64,000 nt of DNA, taken from assembly GCF_000373565.1 (NCBI RefSeq), contig NZ_KB891852.1, positions 186,001 through 250,000 of the forward strand. The letters run 5' to 3'. How positions within the stretch are numbered: the stretch's first letter is position 1; every line of letters starts with the position of its first letter. Below, in pieces: positions 57,551 to 64,000 of this stretch. The DNA comes from Streptomyces sp. HmicA12. Lineage in GTDB: Bacteria > Actinomycetota > Actinomycetes > Streptomycetales > Streptomycetaceae. The notes beneath the pieces are model-generated. The model ran no database searches. It saw only the letters and a list, made by a program, of their open reading frames with translations, and was not told the origin of the DNA. The position numbers and the translations under genes are program-made.

Positions 57551-59292
57551 CGGACCTCCTCGGTCGTGCCCGTACCTGTACCGGCGCTCGTACCCGTATC
57601 GGAACTCGGGTTCGTACCGGGGCTCATGCCCGTACGGGTACTCGTACTGGTGCTCGCGCTCGTCCGGGTACTCGCCGCGGGTTCCGTGAGGGCCTCTGGC
57701 AGGACGACGACGAACTCCGCGCCCCCTGATGCGGATTCGGTCACCTCGGCGGTCCCTCCCTGCCGTTCCGCGAGCCGCCGCACCAGGGCGAGCCCGATGC
57801 CCCGCTTGCCGTGCGCGGGCGGTTCCTTGGTGGACCAGCCCTCCAGGAAGACGGACTCGCGCTGATCGGCCGGGACACCGGGCCCTGTGTCACGTACCCG
57901 AAGGACCGCGGCCCGGCCCTCGGCCCGCACCACCACGTCCACGCGCGCGTGCCGCCCCGAACCGGCAGCGGCGTCCAGGGCGTTGTCCACCAGGTTCCCG
58001 ACGATCGTGACGAGTCCGCGCGGATCCACGAGCCGGTCCGGAAGTTCCGTGTCCGGGGAGATGCCGAGGGCGACACCCCGTTCCGCGGCGACGGTCGCCT
58101 TGCCCACCAACAAGGCGGCGAGCAGCGGATCCCGGAGCTTCTCGGTGATCTGTTCCGCGGTGACCCGGTGCGCGCCCGCCACCTCGCCCACGAATTCGGT
58201 GGCCTCCTCGTACATCTCCAGCTCGAGGAGGCCCAGCAGTGTGTGCATGTGGTTGGCGTGCTCGTGGTCCTGCGCGCGCAGGGCGTCGATCAGGCCGCGC
58301 GTGGAGTCCAGTTCGCGGCCCAGTTGCTCCAGTTCCGTGCGGTCGCGCAGGGTGGCCACCGCGCCCCCGTCGTCGGTGGGCATCCGGTTGGCGATCAGGA
58401 CGCGCCGGCCGCGCACGGTCAGCAGATCGGTGCCGGTCACGTGTCCGGCCAGTACGTCGGTCGTGCGGCCCGGGCCGAGCGCCGAGTCCAGCGGCTGCCC
58501 GATCGCCGCCGTGTCGAGGCCGAGCAGGCGCTGCGCCTCGTCGTTCAGCAGCCGTATCCGGCCGCCGCGGTCGAGCGCGACGACGCCCTCGCGAATGCCG
58601 TGCAGCATCGCCTCGCGCTCGGCCAGCAGGGCGGAGATGTCCGAGAACGCCAGATCACGCGTCTGCCGCTGCACCCTGCGCGAGATCAGGTACGCGGCGA
58701 GCGCACCGACGGCCAGCGCCCCGCCCGCGTACGCGAACAGGCCGGGGATCGCGTGGACGAGGCGGGCGCGGACGCTGTCGTACTCGATGCCGACCGACAC
58801 CGCGCCCACAATGGCCCCGTCCGCGCCCCTGAGCGGCACTTTGCCGCGCGCGGAGCGGCCGAGGGTGCCGTCGTCGATCTCCATCACCGCGTGGCCCGCC
58901 AGCGCGTCGCTGGGGTCCGTCGAGACGACCTTGCCGATCTGGTCGCGGTCGGTGTGCGACCAGCGCACCCCTGCCTTGTTCATGATCACGACGTACTCGG
59001 CGCCACTGGACCGCCTGATGCGCTCCGCCGCGGCCTGGACGGGGCCGTCGGCGGCCGGCCGCGACGACCGCAGGTCCTCGGCGATCTGTGGCTGCGCCGC
59101 GGTGGTCTGCGCGATGGCGAGGGCGCGGCGCATCGCCTGGTCGTCCAGCTGGTCGCTCAACGGGGCCAGGAACAGCCCGGTGGCCAGCACGGCCACCCCG
59201 GCGGCGATCGCCACCTGCATCAGCAGGACCTGCGCGAACACCCGCTTGGGCAGGCCGAGGCGCAGGCGGCGGGCGGGGGTGGTCGAGCTCAT
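57547..59292 (-). CDS. CitA/DcuS-type sensor histidine kinase
   Basis: 581 aa. Membrane helix about 20-45, periplasmic-type sCache/PASC sensor domain (about 45-185: SGAEYVVIMNKAGVRWSHTD, GRSARGKVPLRGADG), second helix (PGLFAYAGGALAVGALAAYLI), PAS domain, SpoOB-like box RAQDHEHANHMHTLLGLLEL (about residue 350), ATPase with NLVDNALDAAAG, DTGPGVP and GKRGIGLALVRRL. The C-terminal roughly 45 residues are an odd Ser/Thr/Gly run (ASTSTSTRTG, GTSAGTGTGTT). No RBS stronger than GTACGGG. Senses a carboxylate, by family. Confidence 0.92.
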   Translation of the reverse strand: MSSTTPARRLRLGLPKRVFAQVLLMQVAIAAGVAVLATGLFLAPLSDQLDDQAMRRALAIAQTTAAQPQIAEDLRSSRPAADGPVQAAAERIRRSSGAEYVVIMNKAGVRWSHTDRDQIGKVVSTDPSDALAGHAVMEIDDGTLGRSARGKVPLRGADGAIVGAVSVGIEYDSVRARLVHAIPGLFAYAGGALAVGALAAYLISRRVQRQTRDLAFSDISALLAEREAMLHGIREGVVALDRGGRIRLLNDEAQRLLGLDTAAIGQPLDSALGPGRTTDVLAGHVTGTDLLTVRGRRVLIANRMPTDDGGAVATLRDRTELEQLGRELDSTRGLIDALRAQDHEHANHMHTLLGLLELEMYEEATEFVGEVAGAHRVTAEQITEKLRDPLLAALLVGKATVAAERGVALGISPDTELPDRLVDPRGLVTIVGNLVDNALDAAAGSGRHARVDVVVRAEGRAAVLRVRDTGPGVPADQRESVFLEGWSTKEPPAHGKRGIGLALVRRLAERQGGTAEVTESASGGAEFVVVLPEALTEPAASTRTSASTSTSTRTGMSPGTNPSSDTGTSAGTGTGTTEEVR

Positions 59293-59438
59293 GGTTACGA
59301 ACGGTACGGGCCCTTCCGGCCCGGTCGTAGCCCTTGTGGCGCGGATCTCGTACGAGGCCGGAGCCGGTGTTCGCGCGCGTGTGCCGGCGTCTGGGTGTGC
59401 CGGTGTCGGTGTCCGTGGCGTACGAAGACGACGGCGCG

Positions 59439-60365
59439 TCAGTCGCGCGGAACGGGAACCTCACGCACGTCCACGACATCCATGCGCGCCGGTGAGCCGA
59501 GGACGGCGCCGCAGCTCTCGGGGCGAGGGGGCGTGGAGGTTCCTCGGGCGACGGTGACGCGCCAGTGGCGTCCGTCGGTGTGGGCGACCGTCACTTCCCA
59601 GCGCGGGACGCCGTCCGTGGCGGTCTTTGTGCGTACGACGGTGAGGGCATCGGCACCGTACTCCTGGGCGGTCCTGCGCACTGCCAGCTCCGCGGCCTGG
59701 CCCGGGCGGTCCCATGCGGAGTTGCCGCGGCACCCGTGCGTGACGATCCGGTCGTCGCGCACGGCCTCCAGGATCTCTTTCACGTCCGCTGCCGTGGCCC
59801 TTCCATAGGCGTACCCGTACGGCAGCACGAGAAGGGTGGGCGAGAAGCGGTGGCCGCCGAGATGGGTGACCTCCCAGACGCCTTCTTCTCCGGAGAGTGC
59901 GAGTTCGGAGGCCAACGGGCGCCCCAGGAGGGCGCAGCAGCGATCACGCTTCCCGTTCGTGCAGACCAGGGCGAGCGGAGCACCTGCGTAGGGCTCGCCG
60001 AAACCGCCGTGGTCGCCCGCTCCGAGGGCGGCGAAATCGAGCCGGAGCAACTCCTCGGGAGCCTCCGTGGTGGTGCTCCGCAGCCAGGCGTCGCCCGGAT
60101 TCGTGTGGGCGAGGAACACCCGGCGTCGGGCCGGCGCATGGCAGTCGGCGTGCCGGCCCGGGCGTCGCACGAGTGCGACCCGCACGCCGGTGCCGTCGGC
60201 CGCGGCCTCCAGTGCGCGGCCCACGTCGGGGTCCAGGTGGCTGGAGGTCAGAGCCTTTGCTCCCCAGGGACCCGACTGCTCGATCAACAGCCAGGTCCGG
60301 GCGGTGGCCGCGGTCCCCGCGAGGGGTTCGTCCAGATCTTGCGAGGCGGTCGCGCACGTACTCAC
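59439..60365 (-). CDS. sucrase/ferredoxin-like family protein (thioredoxin-like 2Fe-2S)
   Basis: 308 aa. Matches the sucraseferredoxin-like family: LLIEQSGPWGAKAL near the start, then a thioredoxin-type 2Fe-2S region with cysteines in LVCTNGKRDRCCALLGRP (about residues 134-151) and HLGGHRFSPTLLVLPYGYAYGR, plus HGCRGNSAWDRPGQ. Role unknown; probably electron transfer. GTG 60365 lies 7 nt after a TAGGCT -10 (60373-60378, minus strand), so the mRNA is probably leaderless. A DmdR/IdeR-type iron box overlaps that promoter, implying iron repression. Confidence 0.88.
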   Translation of the reverse strand: MSTCATASQDLDEPLAGTAATARTWLLIEQSGPWGAKALTSSHLDPDVGRALEAAADGTGVRVALVRRPGRHADCHAPARRRVFLAHTNPGDAWLRSTTTEAPEELLRLDFAALGAGDHGGFGEPYAGAPLALVCTNGKRDRCCALLGRPLASELALSGEEGVWEVTHLGGHRFSPTLLVLPYGYAYGRATAADVKEILEAVRDDRIVTHGCRGNSAWDRPGQAAELAVRRTAQEYGADALTVVRTKTATDGVPRWEVTVAHTDGRHWRVTVARGTSTPPRPESCGAVLGSPARMDVVDVREVPVPRD

Positions 60366-60384
60366 GTAGGGGAGCCTAACCCGC
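60366..60384. promoter_or_regulatory. iron box (DmdR1/IdeR-type operator)
   Basis: GTAGGGGAGCCTAACCCGC; 14 of 19 positions agree with the iron-box consensus TTAGGTGAGCCTAACCTAA (complement of TTAGGTTAGGCTCACCTAA). It overlaps the -10 of the leaderless promoter of the minus-strand gene starting at 60365. Confidence 0.75.
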
Positions 60385-60392
60385 TCCTCGGA

Positions 60393-61661
60393 TCACTCCT
60401 CACCAGCGGGGGCGGGCAGGGGCTGCGGTGGACGCGCGCCTACGTAGTGGCCTGTGGGCCGCATACGGAGAGGGCGTTCCCCGTACTCCTCCAGGGCGTG
60501 GGCGATCCAGCCCGCCGTGCGCGCGACGGCGAAGATCGTCTCGCCGGCCTCGGCCGGCATCCCGAAGGAGGCGGTGAACACGGAGAGCGCGAGGTCGATG
60601 TTGGCGTGCAGATCGGTGTGGCGGGCCGTCGTCGCCACGACGTCGCGGGCCGCGGCCAGGGCGGGCTGCGCCTCGGGCAGCTCCTCCAAGAGGGCGAACA
60701 ACGCTTCCGCGCGCGGGTCCTCGCCCTTGTAGAGGCGGTGGCCGAGCCCCGGGACGCGCCGCCCCGCCCGTAGTTCGTCGGCCACCACAGGACCGGCTCC
60801 GCCGCGGTCGAGGACGTCGAGGAGCATCCGGTGGGCCAGTCCGCTCGCCGCGCCGTGCAGCGGGCCCTCCAGGACGCCCAGACCCGCGGAGACGGCCGCG
60901 TACGGGTGCGCCCGCGCCGACGCCGCCACGCGGACCGCGAGCGTGGAGGCGGCCAGGTCGTGGTCCACCAGAAGCCCGAGTGCCGTGTCCAGGACGCGCA
61001 GCGACGCCTCGTCGGGCTGCTTGTGCGACAGCCGTCCCCACAGGCGCCGCGCGATCGGTTCGCCGTCCGCGTACGTGGACCTCACGAGAGGAAGCGCGGT
61101 CGCGAGGGTCGGGATGAGGGAGCGGGCGGCGCCGAGGACGGACTCCTCCGACAGGTCGTAGCGCAGAGGATCCGACGTGGCCGCGGCGACGGCAGCCACG
61201 CGCAACCGGTCCACGGGGCTGCTGAATTCGGGCAGGGCGGCGACGGCGTGCCGGGCCGCGGCGCGCGACTCCTTGGAGGCGATGAACCGCACGCCGGGGC
61301 GCAGCGTCCCCGTCCACAGCCACTCCGCCACCTCTTCGTAGGTGTGGCGTGTCGCGAGCTGTACCGCGTCGACCCCTCGGAAGAAGTACCTGTCCTCGTC
61401 GATGAGGGTGATGCGGGTGTGCACGGTGAGCTCGTTCGCCGCCGAACTCGCCGTGCTCTCCCGCCTGTTGCGGTGGGCGAGGGCCTGGACCTCGGCGGCG
61501 TCGAAGGTGCTGCCGCGCCGCCCCTGGCCGCGACGGCTCGTGAGCTGGCCCCGGCTCACGTACGCGTACACGGTCTCGGGCTTCACGCCGAGCAGTTCGG
61601 CGGTCTCCTTGGTGCTCAGTCGGCCGGCCTCCGGGGCCGGTGCCCGTTCTTGATCCCTCAT
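60393..61661 (-). CDS. citrate synthase-family protein with N-terminal helix-turn-helix
   Basis: 422 aa. Residues about 14-70 form an excisionase/MerR-like DNA-binding domain (RLSTKETAELLGVKPETVYAYVSRGQL, a polar wing GQGRRGSTF). The rest is a citrate synthase fold with GPLHGAASGLAHRML, GLGHRLYKGEDPRAEALF and NIDLALSVFTASFGMP; the catalytic His, His and Asp are all present. ATG 61661 lies 7 nt after TACGGT (61669-61674, minus strand), leaderless. Divergent from a second citrate synthase-like gene; palindromes lie between them. Possibly a metabolite-sensing regulator, by inference. Confidence 0.88.
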   Translation of the reverse strand: MRDQERAPAPEAGRLSTKETAELLGVKPETVYAYVSRGQLTSRRGQGRRGSTFDAAEVQALAHRNRRESTASSAANELTVHTRITLIDEDRYFFRGVDAVQLATRHTYEEVAEWLWTGTLRPGVRFIASKESRAAARHAVAALPEFSSPVDRLRVAAVAAATSDPLRYDLSEESVLGAARSLIPTLATALPLVRSTYADGEPIARRLWGRLSHKQPDEASLRVLDTALGLLVDHDLAASTLAVRVAASARAHPYAAVSAGLGVLEGPLHGAASGLAHRMLLDVLDRGGAGPVVADELRAGRRVPGLGHRLYKGEDPRAEALFALLEELPEAQPALAAARDVVATTARHTDLHANIDLALSVFTASFGMPAEAGETIFAVARTAGWIAHALEEYGERPLRMRPTGHYVGARPPQPLPAPAGEE

Positions 61662-61688
61662 GTGCGTCACCGTATCCGGACGACAATG

Positions 61689-61705
61689 TATTGATTGAAT
61701 CAATA
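61689..61705. promoter_or_regulatory. 17-bp palindrome in the citrate synthase divergent region
   Basis: TATTGATT-G-AATCAATA, perfect 8-bp arms. It lies 27 bp upstream of the HTH-citrate synthase start and 53 bp upstream of the other gene, over the -35 region of the minus-strand gene. Confidence 0.72.
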
Positions 61706-61724
61706 TTGACAGAGATTGAGTCAA
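61706..61724. promoter_or_regulatory. second TTGAC/GTCAA inverted repeat, directly adjoining
   Basis: TTGAC (61706-61710) and GTCAA (61720-61724) with a 9-nt spacer, sharing the TTGA/TCAA half site with the 17-bp palindrome next to it. Confidence 0.5.
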
Positions 61725-61758
61725 GCATGGACAGTCTAATCAAGTACAGGGAGGAAAC

Positions 61759-62928
61759 ATGCCGATCAACGGGACCACGGCCACCACCGTCGTCGACGTA
61801 CCGCGCGGACTCGCCGGTGTCGTCGTCACCGACACCGAACTCGGTGACGTACGGGGGCGCGAGGGCTTCTACCACTACCGCCAGTACTCCGCCGTCGAGC
61901 TCGCGCAGACCCGCAGCTTCGAGGACGTCTGGCACCTGATGATTCATGGGGAACTGCCCGACGCCGCGCGCTCGGCAGCCTTCGCGCGCGAGACCGCGGC
62001 GCTGCGCGCGCTCCCCGAGGAGGTGCGCGCGGCGCTGCCGGCCATCGCCCGCGCGGGCTCCCTGTCCGGGCCGCTCGCCGGACTGCGCACGGCGCTGTCG
62101 CTGTTCGGCGCCTCCCGCGGCTTCCGGCCCGTCTACGACATCGACGCCGACCGGCGCCGCGAGGACACGCTCGCCGCGGCCGCGGTGGTGCCGACGATGC
62201 TCACCGCGCTGCACCGGCTGGGCGAAGGGCTCGAACCGGTGGAGCCGCGCGAGGATCTCTCGTACGCGGCGAACTACCTCTACATGCTGACGGGTTCGGA
62301 GCCGGAGGCCGCACACGCGCGGGCCATCGAGCAGTACCTCATCTCCACCATTGACCACGGCTTCAATGCGTCAACCTTCACGGCGCGCGTGATCACGTCG
62401 ACGGGCGCGGATGTCGCGGCCTGCCTGGTCGGTGCGGTCGGAGCACTGTCGGGGCCGCTGCACGGCGGGGCCCCGAGCCGCGCCCTCGACACCCTGGACG
62501 CGATCGGCACCCCGGACCGCATCGACCCCTGGATCCGCGAGCGGGTCCTGGCCGGTGACCGGATCATGGGCTTCGGACACCCCGTCTACCGCACGGAGGA
62601 CCCGCGTTCGAGGATGCTGCGCGGGATCTCGCAGGAGTTCGGCGGGCCGCTGGTGGAGTTCGCGGTCGAGGTCGAGCGCCACGTCGAGGCGATCCTGGCC
62701 GAGCTCAAGCCGGGCCGCGAACTGCACACGAACGTGGAGTTCTACGCGGGCGTGGTCATGGAGCTGTGCGGGCTGCCGCGCACGATGTTCACGCCGACGT
62801 TCGCCGCTGCGCGGGTGGTCGGCTGGAGCGCCAACATCCTCGAGCAGGCCCAGGACTCGAAGATCATCCGCCCTGCGGCGCGCTATGTGGGGGTGGAGCC
62901 GCCGGTGGCGGTGCCGCCGCGGGGTTGA
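61759..62928 (+). CDS. citrate synthase/methylcitrate synthase-family enzyme
   Basis: 389 aa. Condenses acetyl-CoA or propionyl-CoA with oxaloacetate in relatives. Seen: GPLHGGAPSRALDTLD (catalytic His, about residue 235), GFGHPVYRTEDPRS (second His; the usual GHRVY Arg is Pro here) and HTNVEFYAGVV (the catalytic Asp position is Glu). The N-terminus MPINGTTATTVVDVPRGLAGV is family-like. GAGGAA precedes ATG 61759. The stop codon falls within a hairpin shared with the next, convergent gene. Specific substrate uncertain. Confidence 0.9.
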   Translation: MPINGTTATTVVDVPRGLAGVVVTDTELGDVRGREGFYHYRQYSAVELAQTRSFEDVWHLMIHGELPDAARSAAFARETAALRALPEEVRAALPAIARAGSLSGPLAGLRTALSLFGASRGFRPVYDIDADRRREDTLAAAAVVPTMLTALHRLGEGLEPVEPREDLSYAANYLYMLTGSEPEAAHARAIEQYLISTIDHGFNASTFTARVITSTGADVAACLVGAVGALSGPLHGGAPSRALDTLDAIGTPDRIDPWIRERVLAGDRIMGFGHPVYRTEDPRSRMLRGISQEFGGPLVEFAVEVERHVEAILAELKPGRELHTNVEFYAGVVMELCGLPRTMFTPTFAAARVVGWSANILEQAQDSKIIRPAARYVGVEPPVAVPPRG

Positions 62929-62945
62929 TCGGGTGGATCAACCCC
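62921..62945. terminator. hairpin spanning both convergent stop codons
   Basis: GGGGTTGATC (62921-62930) and GATCAACCCC (62936-62945), perfect 10-bp stem. It contains the stop of the citrate synthase gene and of the minus-strand membrane gene. Confidence 0.72.
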
Positions 62946-63978
62946 CGGAGCCCGAGGGGGGATCGACGGTGCTGCGGAAGCGATCGAGGGGCGACGGGCC
63001 ACCCTCGTAGGCGGAACGGGACAAGTGGCACACCAGATCCCACATCTCCCGCTCGTCGGCCAGTCGGCTGGGCAGGGTCAGGTGCAGCGCGGCGGCGAGG
63101 GGCTTCCTGCCGACATTGACCAACGAGCGCACCGCGCAATGCCATGCGTCGGTCGAGGTGACCGCGCAGCGGTACCACACGGGGAGCAGAACGCAGAGCG
63201 AGACGGCGGTGGTCACCACCACGAGGAGGTCCTTGCCGGGCGAGGCGGCTGCGACCGCGGCGCAGAGGATCACGCCGACATGGCCGTAGAGCATGCACAC
63301 GAAGAAGTTCACGCTGGTGCGTGCCGTGTCGACCTGGCGCACCGCCTGCTCGGGGGCGACCGCCGTCAACTCGTCCCACAAGGCCGTGAGATCGATACGG
63401 AACCGTTCGTAGGGCTCCACCTCAAGACGTCGGATGGCATTGCCGAGCGACGTCGGGGAGATCTGTCGCGGATCGCGGGGGTACCGGTCCAGGTGCTCCT
63501 GGAGCAGCGCCCGCCGCGGCGAGGAACGTCGGCTGTCGCGCGCGAAGTGCCGGGCCACACGCCTTTCGTCGCGCAGCCGACTCATGTCGGCGGCGGCCGC
63601 GGGTGGAAGCGGCCTCCGCGCCGCACGTGCCTCCAGGCGCAGACGCTGGAGCCGGTCATCGAGGATCCCGCGCCGCTCGCTGTGCCACCTGACCCGGCTC
63701 TCGTACAGGCTGCCCGGCCACAACAGATAGCCGGTCAGTATCCGGTACAACGGGGTCTGCAGTGCGCTGCTCACGAGCCCGAGGAGCAGCGCACCGACGA
63801 GAAAGGCGACGGCCGCGCGGCCCTGCGCCAGTTCTGCGAGCCGCGCGATCAGCGGCAGCCCCTGCAGGCTGGGCAGGAGGAACACGACCAGCAGGGCAAG
63901 GTTGACGGTGGTCGGCACGATCCAGCCGACCACCAGCCCCCAGGCGCCCCCGAGGACGCCTTTCGCGATCTCTGTCAT
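62938..63978 (-). CDS. membrane protein of unknown function
   Basis: 346 aa. Two N-terminal membrane helices (WGLVVGWIVPTTVNLALLVVFLL, AAVAFLVGALLLGLVSSAL), a large Arg-rich hydrophilic middle (about 95-215, e.g. DDRLQRLRLEARAARRPLPP and RHFARDSRRSSPRRALLQEH), then two more helices (CMLYGHVGVILCAAVAAA, LLVVVTTAVSLCVLLPVWYRC) and a soluble tail. No family recognised. ATG 63978 has GGGGGG just upstream. Stops within a hairpin shared with the convergent citrate synthase gene. Confidence 0.75.
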   Translation of the reverse strand: MTEIAKGVLGGAWGLVVGWIVPTTVNLALLVVFLLPSLQGLPLIARLAELAQGRAAVAFLVGALLLGLVSSALQTPLYRILTGYLLWPGSLYESRVRWHSERRGILDDRLQRLRLEARAARRPLPPAAAADMSRLRDERRVARHFARDSRRSSPRRALLQEHLDRYPRDPRQISPTSLGNAIRRLEVEPYERFRIDLTALWDELTAVAPEQAVRQVDTARTSVNFFVCMLYGHVGVILCAAVAAASPGKDLLVVVTTAVSLCVLLPVWYRCAVTSTDAWHCAVRSLVNVGRKPLAAALHLTLPSRLADEREMWDLVCHLSRSAYEGGPSPLDRFRSTVDPPSGSGG

Positions 63979-64000
63979 GACCCCCCGGCTGGTTCCGGTT

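Noticed and set aside
1..64000. CRISPR arrays, tRNA/rRNA genes, insertion sequences or prophage
   Set aside because: No regularly spaced repeats, cloverleaf-like segments, transposase or phage genes were recognised on reading both strands.

Overview
This window is about 64 kb of high-GC actinomycete chromosome. Gene content and order match the conserved core of a Streptomyces chromosome: miaB-miaA-dapF-RSH-hflX, then lexA/nrdRJ, rnhB, recQ, whiH-hrdB-parE and a citrate synthase pair. Start codons are often GTG, intergenic gaps are short, many promoters look leaderless (TANNNT 6-10 nt before the start), and the sporulation regulator WhiH sits next to the principal sigma factor HrdB. No phage, transposon, CRISPR array, rRNA or tRNA was recognised. 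One locus (12.3-19.7 kb) is accessory-like.

Layout. 1-11 kb: tRNA A37 modification (miaB, miaA) with an odd LigB-fold protein between them, a small antitoxin-like pair, a membrane protein, dapF, a (p)ppGpp synthetase/hydrolase homologue with a degenerate synthetase domain, a secreted M1 peptidase and the ribosome-rescue GTPase hflX. 11-12.3 kb: a serine-protease lipoprotein. 12.8-19.7 kb: an NRPS-independent (IucA/IucC) siderophore locus made of a diaminobutyrate-type aminotransferase, two NIS synthetases and an AlcB/IucB-type acyltransferase. A duplicated leader and a truncated copy of the aminotransferase start lie inside it. 19.7-26.7 kb: DinG-type helicase, LexA with an SOS box, and nrdR-nrdJ (B12-dependent ribonucleotide reductase) with two NrdR boxes. 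26.8-35 kb: TerD and DUF1152 proteins, a DUF4937 protein, a histidine phosphatase, an ADP-ribosylglycohydrolase, an MFS exporter with a TetR regulator and its operators, and RNase HII. 35-43 kb: unknown genes, RecQ fused to a phosphoribosyltransferase-like domain, a DUF4192 protein facing it across two DnaA boxes, a debranching-enzyme-like protein and a Nudix/winged-helix regulator.

43-52 kb: a fused ABC ATPase-permease with degenerate catalytic residues, whiH, hrdB, a secreted trypsin-like protease, a zinc-ribbon protein and the topoisomerase IV B subunit (parE). 52-59 kb: two two-component systems. One is a NarL-type pair co-transcribed with a DUF1453 protein. The other is a CitA/CitB-type pair convergent with a DUF485-ActP-like solute symporter that it may control. 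59-64 kb: a sucrase/ferredoxin-like protein behind an iron box, two divergent citrate synthase-family genes (one with an N-terminal DNA-binding helix-turn-helix) separated by palindromes, and a membrane protein.

Most genes are core functions. The most interesting items are regulatory or structural oddities: the duplicated siderophore-locus leader, the HTH-citrate synthase and its palindromic intergenic region, the iron box overlapping a leaderless promoter, the DnaA boxes beside recQ, and several enzymes that have lost expected catalytic residues. All calls were made by reading the sequence and from family knowledge; no database search was run.
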